Under the pieces are notes generated by a model. That model worked only from the letters and a program-made list of their open reading frames with translations. It did no database searches and was not told the DNA's origin. This document shows, piece after piece, positions 24,673-32,450 of a DNA stretch of 32,450 nt. The stretch is from positions 1 through 32,450 of the forward strand of contig NZ_MVDD01000030.1 of NCBI RefSeq assembly GCF_002843315.1, read 5' to 3'. Position 1 is the first letter of the stretch. Each line of letters starts with the position of its first letter. Origin of the DNA: Labilibaculum filiforme (GTDB lineage: Bacteria; Bacteroidota; Bacteroidia; Bacteroidales; Marinifilaceae). The translations under genes and the position numbers were made by a program.

Positions 24673-25119
24673 ATGTATAAAACAGACATTTGCTCTCCAC
24701 CGCTTAGCATAGAAACAAGACTATTTAATATCCCTGGTGGCGAATTAGAAGACATTTTTTTCACCTTCAATTTCAATATTCAAAAATTAAACACTAAAGA
24801 TGAAATTACATTTACGTTGGATCTAAATCCATCTTTATGCAAGGAGGAAGTACAAAGCTCTCCGCCAGCAGAGTTTAGTGTTGAAACCTATAAATTTGAA
24901 CCGAGTAAACAATGTTTATTTGAACATAATACACCAGAAGGCTTTTATGTAAAAGGAATAATTAAAATAATTAGTTTCAACAATCCTATTGGACAGTTTG
25001 ATGAGAATCGTAAAAATTTCTTGTTTGATATTTCAACAGGACATAATGATAATACTCCTCATGATATTAAGGGCTTGTTTGCACTAATTGATCCTTCTTC
25101 TTCTTTAACGGATTTATAA
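24673..25119 (+). CDS. 148-aa beta-rich protein of the fibre-like cluster
   Basis: An unrecognised acidic protein with alternating strands (LEDIFFTFNFNIQKLN, EITFTLDL, YVKGIIKIISF, FLFDISTG) and no signal peptide. Its order of strands and the pattern (Y/F)xVKGxxKx about two-thirds along resemble the first 120 residues of the 952-aa protein encoded next, so the two may share a domain. It lies 35 bases upstream of that gene on the same strand. Confidence 0.6.
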   Translation: MYKTDICSPPLSIETRLFNIPGGELEDIFFTFNFNIQKLNTKDEITFTLDLNPSLCKEEVQSSPPAEFSVETYKFEPSKQCLFEHNTPEGFYVKGIIKIISFNNPIGQFDENRKNFLFDISTGHNDNTPHDIKGLFALIDPSSSLTDL

Positions 25120-25154
25120 TATCTATAAAAAAATAAAACTATAAAGTTTAAGGC

Positions 25155-28013
25155 ATGAATAACGCAGATTATATTCGGAGTAGCTCATGGATTACTGATG
25201 ACAAAAGTTTCATATTCGATTTTGAATTGGATATGAATGGAATTATTAGTGAAGGTAGAGTAAAAGTAAGTCTAAAATTCATATCTCCTTCATCGAATCA
25301 AAAATTACTGTGGGATAATAGGTATCTAATAGTAAATGATACTGAATTAGTAATATCTGAAAATACTGTAGATAATTATTGCGTTAAAGGATTTCTAAAA
25401 GTCTTTTTGGAAAAAAAAAGGAAAAATAACAATTTAGTAATATGGGGAGATATTAAGTATGGAAGAATTAATAATCTATATCATTTTATTGGACCGATGG
25501 TTATAGAAAAGGAATCTATTTCCAGTCGAACTCCTTTGTCTCCGTCACAAACAAACGAAACAGAAATTGTACTTAACAACGAGACTACCGCACCTTCTAT
25601 TGCCGAAGATTTACATCAGGACTTATTTCCATTTATTTATTTAAGTAACTGGCCGAACATAGATGATCGAGGCAGAAATTTAGGTTTTGTAACCTACCAA
25701 GCGATTATTACCAGTCCTCCTGCAAACACCTTTTTTGATAAATTGATAGAACTAAAAAAGCTGGGTGACCGAGTTGGAATTGAAGAAGAGGTTGAACGTT
25801 TCTTTAAGAATGATGGTTTGTATAAAGATGTGTGCGTAACCGACTTAACGAATTTATCTGGAGAGATAGTTAAGTTTCAATTGATCTTGATTGAATGTGA
25901 AAAAATGGAGGATATCAACTTCTTAGTATCAACCATTTGTGAATTCTTGCATACTAGTGTGGATCGTTTTTATAGTTATCTTAAGAGTCAGGAATATTCT
26001 ATTCAGAAAGAAAAGTTATGGCAAACCTACTTTGCTTTGGTGATTAAAATTGGATATCGAGTTAAATGTTTAGGTGAAATTACAAGGTTACTTATTGCAT
26101 GTAATCTTCTGGAAGAATTATTTTTTAATCTTACTGAAGAAATCAATAAAATGCCCTTTAAGCAGGAGGAATTAAGGGATTTACTACAAGCAAGTTTAGT
26201 TTTGCCGGATAGTGTTTTTCCATTACCTCCTTATTCAGAATCTCCACCAGTTGGAAACTCAGAATCGTGGGTTAAGTTGTATGCAATTGGTAAGCTTAAA
26301 CTGGTTAAACAGAAGCTATTACGCTACGAAGCTGGCGAAATAGCTAATATTATTTCTGTTATGCCAGGAGAAAAAAAAGAAAACACAAAAAGAAAATTAC
26401 ATCAGGAAAGCGACAAAGTTAATTGTGTAGAATTTAACGAGAATTCCAAATTACAAAATACCGAAGAAAGAAACGCCGATTTAACTAATGAAATACTTTC
26501 TACTCTAGCTCATAGCAAAGATTCATTTACTTATACCGACTATAGTACAAATTATGGTGCTCCAACCAGCATGACACTTAATGGTAGTTATTCTGTTGAA
26601 AAAGAATGTATGGAGCCAGAACAAGTTAGGGCTTCAAAATTTGCAAAAAAAATAATCAATGAAACCTCGGCTAAAATTCGAAAGCAAGTTACTAAGCAAA
26701 GAGTGCATCTGATTAATCACGAACAGGAAGAAACTACTATTAGTATATTAGATAATACGGGTAATAAAAGTGCTGTTTTTGGTACTTATTATTGGCTTAA
26801 TAAAGTTTATGAAGCTCGCCTGATAAATCGGGGCAATAGATTAATGCTAAGTTTTTTAATTGCCAAGCCTGCTGCACAGTATATAAAGGCAGAATTTAAT
26901 TTTAAGAATGAGACACTTATTGAGCCAAAACCGCCAACAGCTTTATTCCAAATTTATTCATTTAATGATATATCAACTCAAAATTACACGCAGCTGTGCA
27001 CTTATTATGCTGTAGACGATTTTGATTTACCACCTAACGAAACCAAAATTATTTCCGGAATATTAGAGGGAAACGAAAGTAAATTTATAGATATACCTGA
27101 AGGTTATGAGGCGAATATTGCTTTTGTAACCTATATTTCAAATCAAAGTGATGATCAATGGAAAGTTAATGGCCTTGTTGGAAGGCAAGATTTCAATTTT
27201 ACCGGAACAACTGGAACATTGCAAAATCTGACACTATCACAGGAAAATAACACGATACCCATCTCTGCGACATGTGATTTTCCTTATTTATCTCCACCAA
27301 TCTCAGTTCAATCTTTCAGAATAAATATTGAGGTTGAATGCAAATGTTCCGATAAGAAACTAAAAAAGTGGAAAAAGAAGCTTTACCATCTAATTATGGA
27401 AAAGTATAAAGAGCAAAGAACGATATATTACACTGAATTAAACTCGAACTTACACAACAACAAGTTTACCAATCCATTATACGAAAGAAAAACAATCAAG
27501 AAAGAATTTAAAAAATCATGTGTTAAACAATTAATATACAACATGATTAAGCTTAACGGATTTTCAAGAAGTGATCAACACAGTGGTCCCTCAAGCTATG
27601 AAGTTAACAAACCCAAATATTTGAATTTTTTAGATACTGCAATAGAATGGAATGAAATGACTTATTGTCTTCTCGAAGATTTTGGCAGTGAGTTGGATTT
27701 CTCTAATATGGAAAGCATTGATGCTGGTGATGAGAATATTTTTGACGCATTTCTTCAGGCCGAAGGTGCAAGAATAATCGTACCCGTAAAACCAGAATTT
27801 AATAATACAACAATTTATTTTATAGCAACAGGTGCTGTTTGGTTAGGGAATGATAGCCTTGCGCCGATTTTAAACGAGCAAGCACCTATTGTTTCTGAGT
27901 TAAAAAGGCTTAATCATGAGCATGGAACAAATGATAATATTTTAGAAAGTTGGCAATTTAAAGTGCCTACTTCATTACAAATACTTAGTAGCGAACTAAA
28001 CCTAAAAATATAA
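25155..28013 (+). CDS. Large multidomain protein (952 aa) of the fibre-like cluster
   Basis: I cannot assign a named family. Layout seen: residues 1-120 beta-rich (similar to the 148-aa protein); 125-160 a Ser/Thr/Pro-rich linker; 165-355 mainly helices; 400-480 polar linker; about 485-545 a charged helix (SAKIRKQVTKQRVHLINHEQ) leading to TYYWLNKVYEARLINRGNRL; 590-725 beta sandwich-like; 735-810 lysine-rich helices; and a C-terminal 870-950 domain with FLQAEGARIIVPVKPEF and ESWQFKVPTSLQIL. No signal peptide and no transmembrane helix. The linker-and-sandwich architecture and the following collar gene suggest a structural scaffold or baseplate-like element. It ends 7 bases before the collar gene. 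Confidence 0.65.
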   Translation: MNNADYIRSSSWITDDKSFIFDFELDMNGIISEGRVKVSLKFISPSSNQKLLWDNRYLIVNDTELVISENTVDNYCVKGFLKVFLEKKRKNNNLVIWGDIKYGRINNLYHFIGPMVIEKESISSRTPLSPSQTNETEIVLNNETTAPSIAEDLHQDLFPFIYLSNWPNIDDRGRNLGFVTYQAIITSPPANTFFDKLIELKKLGDRVGIEEEVERFFKNDGLYKDVCVTDLTNLSGEIVKFQLILIECEKMEDINFLVSTICEFLHTSVDRFYSYLKSQEYSIQKEKLWQTYFALVIKIGYRVKCLGEITRLLIACNLLEELFFNLTEEINKMPFKQEELRDLLQASLVLPDSVFPLPPYSESPPVGNSESWVKLYAIGKLKLVKQKLLRYEAGEIANIISVMPGEKKENTKRKLHQESDKVNCVEFNENSKLQNTEERNADLTNEILSTLAHSKDSFTYTDYSTNYGAPTSMTLNGSYSVEKECMEPEQVRASKFAKKIINETSAKIRKQVTKQRVHLINHEQEETTISILDNTGNKSAVFGTYYWLNKVYEARLINRGNRLMLSFLIAKPAAQYIKAEFNFKNETLIEPKPPTALFQIYSFNDISTQNYTQLCTYYAVDDFDLPPNETKIISGILEGNESKFIDIPEGYEANIAFVTYISNQSDDQWKVNGLVGRQDFNFTGTTGTLQNLTLSQENNTIPISATCDFPYLSPPISVQSFRINIEVECKCSDKKLKKWKKKLYHLIMEKYKEQRTIYYTELNSNLHNNKFTNPLYERKTIKKEFKKSCVKQLIYNMIKLNGFSRSDQHSGPSSYEVNKPKYLNFLDTAIEWNEMTYCLLEDFGSELDFSNMESIDAGDENIFDAFLQAEGARIIVPVKPEFNNTTIYFIATGAVWLGNDSLAPILNEQAPIVSELKRLNHEHGTNDNILESWQFKVPTSLQILSSELNLKI

Positions 28014-28020
28014 ACTATGA

Positions 28021-28596
28021 ATGATGAATATTGCATATATAAAACAGAGCACTTGTCTTCCGATAGGTTCTATAACTGCCTTTGCCGGAGAAGTAACTAC
28101 GTGCAATACTGGAGAAGAAAACAAGACACCTATTGAAGAATTAGGTTGGATGGTGTGTGATGGCAGAAAACTGGAAACGCATGAGTATCCTGAATTGTTT
28201 GCGACTCTTGGAACCTTGTATGGGGGGAAACTATCTTCTGGAGATGAACCAAGTTATTTTAATATACCCGATTTACGAGGAATGTTTTTAAGAGGAATTG
28301 GCGCAGATGATGCAAGCACCGAATTGAGAACGAAAGCTATTGGTGGAATGGAAAACGGGCTTGGCTCAAAACAAGAGTTTGCGGTACAAAAGCATGTGCA
28401 TGTATATACGTCATCAATTCCAGGAACTCTTACTCCTGGTGCGTTGGTGGCAGCTCCTGTAAATAATTCAACAAACCCAAAAGATACAACGGAAACTCCT
28501 ACAGAAAGCGTAATTCAAGGGAATGTAAAAGTGAGTGAATACGAAACGCGCCCTTCTAATGTATTTATTTATTATTTAATTAAATACAGATATTAA
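28021..28596 (+). CDS. Phage tail-collar domain protein (MdpB-like fibre tip)
   Basis: A 191-residue protein. Residues about 12-100 match the phage tail-collar domain: LPIGSITAFAGEV, GWMVCDGRKLETHEYPELFA, TLGTLYGG, and FNIPDLRGMFLRGIG. The C-terminus has the histidine-bearing AVQKHVHVYTS and ends ETRPSNVFIYYLIKYRY, the usual closing pattern of collar/microcystin-dependent-like proteins. Such domains form trimeric fibre tips. Starts 7 bases after the 952-aa gene, so the two are translationally close; the ATG at 28024 is equally possible. No signal peptide. No other phage virion genes are present. Confidence 0.85.
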   Translation: MMNIAYIKQSTCLPIGSITAFAGEVTTCNTGEENKTPIEELGWMVCDGRKLETHEYPELFATLGTLYGGKLSSGDEPSYFNIPDLRGMFLRGIGADDASTELRTKAIGGMENGLGSKQEFAVQKHVHVYTSSIPGTLTPGALVAAPVNNSTNPKDTTETPTESVIQGNVKVSEYETRPSNVFIYYLIKYRY

Positions 28597-28785
28597 GCGC
28601 AAAAAGAACCTAACTAACATAGCTAAGTGATTAGAAATTATTAATGGGCAATTAATAGTTACGATAACAAGATGTATGTCAGTTAATTATAAATAATAAG
28701 ATGCGATAACTCATTCCTCATAGTACCTATTATATTTTCCTAGGATAAAAGGAGCCTATTTCATCATAATAAACACGTATAAAAA

Positions 28786-31050
28786 ATGACTACTTCCGTA
28801 ATTAATCAAAAAATAGTAATAGGAATATATATTGATGCTTTATCGAATGTAAAGGATTTATTTAAGACGCTTTTTTTTATATCCGATAACACAAGTTTGG
28901 AATATGAGATAATTTTATTGATTGATTCGATTAAGCCAGAACTGAAAAGGGAAATTAGAAATACGTTTGATTTTAAAATAAAAACTGGTATTAATCTGCA
29001 CGGGCGTACATCGCTATTTAATTGTCTGTTAGATATTGCAGCCGATTACTATCTATTTGTGGATTGTGGAATGTTGGTTGGTTCTAAAGCTTTAGACCAG
29101 TTGGTAGAGTTGATGGAGAAAAATAGGGACATTGGAATAATTGGGCCATCTACCAATAACAGTTGGAGCCAACAGTCGTTATATAAAGATGCTCAGCCGG
29201 AATCTGTTAATTGGTTGGAACGGGTTGAAGAAATAAAGCAGGTAAATAGCTTAAATTTTCAGGAATTAGATAGCCTGTTAGAATCTTTTCTATTCATAAG
29301 AAAAAATGCAATAGAAATAGTGGGTTATGCCGATGAAAAATATGCCGACGGTTACTATTGGGAAGTAGATTATTGTGTTCGAATAAAAAAAGCAGGTTTT
29401 AAGCTTATATGGGCAAAAGGCATTTACGTACATAGGCTATTTGCAGGTGATGACAATAATAGAAATAAAACTTCGGTAGCTAATTCAAATTATTTTAAAG
29501 AGAAATTCTGTGTAAAATTTAAGTTGGATTCCAATCCACCAAATTGTGACTGTTGCAAGGGATTCTTGTGCGAAAGTTTTGTTGTAGATATAAAAAATAA
29601 TTTAAAAATTTCAGAAAGAACAGAAAGTGTCAAATTTCCTCTTGTTAGTTGTATTATGCCAACTAAAAACAGAGCCCATTTTATATTGCAGTCTATTAAC
29701 TATTTTCATGCACAAGACTACCCAAACAAAGAATTAATTATTGTTTATGACGCAATTACAGATTTGCCAGATAAGCTTATTGAAAATAAAAATATCCATT
29801 TGTTTAAGAGCGAAGATGGCGATTCAATAGGGAAAAAACGAAATATGGCATGTGAAAATTCTTCTGGAATAATAATTATTCATTGGGACGATGATGATTG
29901 GTATTCTGCGAATCGAATTTCTAGACAAGTTCAACCAATTCTTGAAAATGATTGTGATATAACAGGTCTTAATAATACTCTTTTTTATCTTAATACTTCC
30001 AATGAGTTTTGGAAATGTTCCGAGGATTTATCGAAAAAAATGTTGGTGGAAAATGTTCATGGAGGCAGCTTGGCATACAATAAATCGTTTTGGAGCAAGG
30101 CTAATAATTATCCGGATACTTCATTGCGAGAAGATGCCGATTTCATGCTGAAAATGATGCGAAATGGTGCCAGATTAAGGCGGATAGATGGAAAAGAACT
30201 TTTTATTTATTTACGACACGGAAATAATAGTTGGACATTTAATACGGGGCTTTTTCTTGATCCATCGGGTTGGGAGAAGGTGGATACACCCGATTGTATT
30301 TTGGAAGATATTGCTTTTTATCGATCAATGCCTAAGGAAAAAAAAGAAATATGCAATACAAGAAATCAAAATATACCTAAAGTTACTTGTATTATGCCAA
30401 CTGCTGATAGAAGAGAATTTGTTCCCAGAGCAATTGAGCACTATAAAAATCAGCTGTACAAAAATAAGGAACTTATAATTATTGATGATGGTACAGATAA
30501 AATAGAAGATGCAATAAGTAAAGGAGATAATGATATTAAATACGTCTCTTTAGAAAAAACTACTAGTATAGGTGAGAAACGTAATATTGCTTGTGCATTG
30601 GCAAGTGGCGAAATAATTATTCATTGGGATGATGACGATTGGATGTCTCCAAGCTGGATACAGTATCAAGTAAATACTTTACTGGAAGAGAATGCAGACG
30701 TAACTGGATTAGATCAACCATTCTTTTTTCAACCTAAAACCGCTAATTTATGGCAATACAATTATCCTAAATCTGAGAGGCCTTGGGTACATGGTGGTAC
30801 GCTGTGTTATACTAAAAAATTGTGGCGGAGAAACCCTTTTAAAGCTATAAATATTGGAGAAGATGCCCGTTTTTTATGGAGTAATTGTCCTAAAAAAATA
30901 GTGCCTCATAATAATGTTGAACATTATGTAGGATTTATTCACGATAAAAATGTGTCGCCAAAAAACACAAAGGACAGTAGATGGCATGTGATAGATAATG
31001 AGATTACTATGCGCAACGTTGGAGGCGCGCATTTATTCCAATTTAAATGA
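28786..31050 (+). CDS. Three-domain GT2-family glycosyltransferase
   Basis: 754 residues with three GT-A-type domains: about 8-245, 285-500 and 531-750. Domains 2 and 3 are close repeats: each opens (P)xV(S/T)CIMPT..R, has an SIG(K/E)KRN(M/I)AC helix and a metal-site signature HWDDDDW (366-372 and 613-619), then a W..V/VHGG acceptor-side motif. Domain 1 is more distant, with LFVDCGMLV where the DxD should be, so it may be catalytically weak, but it keeps EVDYCVRIKKAGFKLIWAKG. No membrane segments. It follows the collar gene by 189 bases on the same strand, so its acceptor could be the fibre proteins; that is inference. Confidence 0.85.
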   Translation: MTTSVINQKIVIGIYIDALSNVKDLFKTLFFISDNTSLEYEIILLIDSIKPELKREIRNTFDFKIKTGINLHGRTSLFNCLLDIAADYYLFVDCGMLVGSKALDQLVELMEKNRDIGIIGPSTNNSWSQQSLYKDAQPESVNWLERVEEIKQVNSLNFQELDSLLESFLFIRKNAIEIVGYADEKYADGYYWEVDYCVRIKKAGFKLIWAKGIYVHRLFAGDDNNRNKTSVANSNYFKEKFCVKFKLDSNPPNCDCCKGFLCESFVVDIKNNLKISERTESVKFPLVSCIMPTKNRAHFILQSINYFHAQDYPNKELIIVYDAITDLPDKLIENKNIHLFKSEDGDSIGKKRNMACENSSGIIIIHWDDDDWYSANRISRQVQPILENDCDITGLNNTLFYLNTSNEFWKCSEDLSKKMLVENVHGGSLAYNKSFWSKANNYPDTSLREDADFMLKMMRNGARLRRIDGKELFIYLRHGNNSWTFNTGLFLDPSGWEKVDTPDCILEDIAFYRSMPKEKKEICNTRNQNIPKVTCIMPTADRREFVPRAIEHYKNQLYKNKELIIIDDGTDKIEDAISKGDNDIKYVSLEKTTSIGEKRNIACALASGEIIIHWDDDDWMSPSWIQYQVNTLLEENADVTGLDQPFFFQPKTANLWQYNYPKSERPWVHGGTLCYTKKLWRRNPFKAINIGEDARFLWSNCPKKIVPHNNVEHYVGFIHDKNVSPKNTKDSRWHVIDNEITMRNVGGAHLFQFK

Positions 31051-31153
31051 AATTGTATTTCATACATTTCACCTATATCCAAATGGACTTTCTTGATGTA
31101 TTTAACTAATTTAGCTCTTTTTTTATTCGTATTTGTACATAAATATAATATGA

Positions 31154-31630
31154 ATTAGTCATAATATGTTTGTAACTTATGTAGTAAACTATAGAATAAG
31201 AGAAACAATAATTCATGCGGAAACTAAATAGCCTTTATAATAGCTTACATTCTTTTGATAAATATTTTTTAGAGATGTTTTATAGACTAAAGTATAAAAC
31301 AGGCTCAAAAAGAATTTTTTTATTGAACTTTTTAATAAAAACAAAGAATCAATACATTGATGAAGAGTGTTTAGACGAATTCGGTAAAGATTTTGACGCA
31401 TTAGCACAAAATAAAAGACGTTTACGTTTAGATATTGAGTCCATGTTATTACTTCGAATTTTAAGTCCATCAAAAAATAAGGCATCAGCACGTATTATTT
31501 GCAAGCGGAACTTTTTATTGGCGACGTTTTATCATGAACAAGGTTTAATTAATGAGGCATCTCTAAAATTAAAAAAGACAATGCGACTCATTGAAAAATA
31601 CGAACTTTTTAATGAGCGTATAGAATACTA
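31154..31630 (+). repeat. Right copy of the duplicated gene start
   Basis: Matches 20051-20443, including about 60 bases upstream of the start codon. The pair are direct repeats about 11.1 kb apart and bracket the split AraC and the fibre-like genes. Confidence 0.85.
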
Positions 31631-32450
31631 TTTTCTGATAAAAGATCTTTTTGCTTCGAAAGATTTATCTAATCAAGAGGAAACACTTCACGATACACTA
31701 GCAGCCGTTAAGTCTATTGAATTTCAATTATTAAATGATTTAGAACTAATTGCATTCAGAAAAAAGAATTCTGAAAATAACGTAATACTTGCCAACGAAC
31801 AAGATACTAGTTATTCCAATTCCAAATTTCTAAATGAAAAATTACTGGATTTACAGCGGAATAAGCTAAAGGAATGGGGAAAGAAAAATTATTCCAAAGC
31901 GAAGAAGTATTTAGAGGAACAATGTGCCGAGCTTAAGAAAAATAGTACTAATGGATTTAATTTAAGCTTAGAATGCTTGCTACAATTAATGCATATTAAT
32001 ATCTGTTGCGGATCTGAGCAACAAAATGAAAAACTAGTTGAGATAATAGAACATGAGTTTCTTTTAACGAAAAAGCAGGAATCTGAGTTTTTAGAACTAC
32101 AATTCACAACTAATTTTCTATTGAAGAATTTTTCAGTTTGTTATCCTATCATTATTAATTTACAGAAATGTCAGATCAGTAATGATAATTCTGAAAAAGA
32201 GTGCAAAATAAAATTCTTTGAGTTGCTTTTGGCTTTTGTAGGTAAGGATTTTATTCAAATGAATATGCTCTTACAGTCAGAGATAGCACTATTTACATGC
32301 GAAAATTCATTATCTATTAATATCCGTTTAATGGAAATCTATTCTCTTTTAATGCAAGACAGAGCGGATTTATGCAAATACAAATTGGAATCGTTGCGAC
32401 AGGCGATAATGCGTAAAAATGATATTAATAGATCAAGATATTTATTTATA
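31215..32450 (+). CDS. Large alpha-helical (solenoid-like) protein, runs off the window
   Basis: An open frame of 412 codons without a stop reaches the window edge. It starts MRKLNSLYNSLHSFDKYFLE and is almost wholly helical, with repeated helix pairs spaced about 35 residues, such as LATFYHEQGLINEASLKLKK and LLAFVGKDFIQMNMLLQSEI. This resembles TPR-type solenoids, though I cannot place a consensus register. No signal peptide or membrane segment. Several conserved cysteines (NICCGSEQ, FSVCYP). An intact relative of the pseudogene at 20112. Solenoids of this sort usually scaffold partners or regulate; the true function and the total length are not visible. Confidence 0.7.
   Translation, partial: MRKLNSLYNSLHSFDKYFLEMFYRLKYKTGSKRIFLLNFLIKTKNQYIDEECLDEFGKDFDALAQNKRRLRLDIESMLLLRILSPSKNKASARIICKRNFLLATFYHEQGLINEASLKLKKTMRLIEKYELFNERIEYYFLIKDLFASKDLSNQEETLHDTLAAVKSIEFQLLNDLELIAFRKKNSENNVILANEQDTSYSNSKFLNEKLLDLQRNKLKEWGKKNYSKAKKYLEEQCAELKKNSTNGFNLSLECLLQLMHINICCGSEQQNEKLVEIIEHEFLLTKKQESEFLELQFTTNFLLKNFSVCYPIIINLQKCQISNDNSEKECKIKFFELLLAFVGKDFIQMNMLLQSEIALFTCENSLSINIRLMEIYSLLMQDRADLCKYKLESLRQAIMRKNDINRSRYLFI

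Noticed and set aside
28017-28136. An overlapping ORF starting at ATG 28017
   Set aside because: It is out of frame with the collar domain, short, and has no family-like sequence; the collar gene starts at 28021 or 28024.
23980-28596. A prophage remnant
   Set aside because: Only a collar-domain protein is phage-like; no integrase, terminase, capsid, portal, tail tube or lysis gene was found, and collar domains also occur in non-phage clusters.

Overview
The window looks like chromosomal DNA of a member of the Bacteroidota, probably an anaerobic or facultative Bacteroidia of the Marinilabiliales/Marinifilaceae kind. That placement is inferred from the AT-rich sequence, several TAnnTTTG-type -7 boxes, the character of the proteins and the strict-anaerobe double-cubane reductase. 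I could not search a database, so genus is a guess.

1-6 kb: the 3' end of an IS3-family element (transposase C-terminus plus right terminal repeat) abuts a decapitated RND efflux adaptor. The RND pump, a TolC-like outer-membrane channel and a DUF6268-like outer-membrane protein follow on the same strand, ending at a clear terminator. 6-9.7 kb: a PHP-type phosphatase fused to two ACT-like domains, a small unknown protein, a convergent small ABM-like protein and a YeeZ-like NAD-dependent epimerase. 9.9-14.4 kb: haem/tetrapyrrole synthesis genes hemA, hemC, hemB and hemE, all on the plus strand, with no hemD among them. 14.5-18 kb: an exported formylglycine-generating-enzyme-like lipoprotein, then a double-cubane-cluster reductase with its ATP-dependent activator. 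18-19.7 kb: a TerB-like protein and a parallel-beta-helix lipoprotein, both on the minus strand.

19.7-32.4 kb is a different kind of DNA: sparse genes, long gene-free stretches, decayed reading frames and few recognisable families. It is bracketed by two copies of one sequence. The left copy (about 20.05-20.44 kb) is a truncated pseudogene. The right copy (from about 31.15 kb) starts an open alpha-helical gene that runs off the window. Between them lie an AraC regulator split by two A9 runs, two small unknown proteins sharing a 34-nt leader, a structured RNA leader, and then a run of five genes: a 208-aa protein, a 148-aa protein, a 952-aa multidomain protein, a phage-tail-collar protein, and a triple-domain GT2 glycosyltransferase.

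The last five genes are the best candidate for an undescribed system. They form a collar-tipped, fibre-like assembly made without signal peptides, next to its own large glycosyltransferase, and with no phage head, sheath, tube or terminase genes in view. The rest of the window is ordinary core metabolism with a few unusual fusions and losses.
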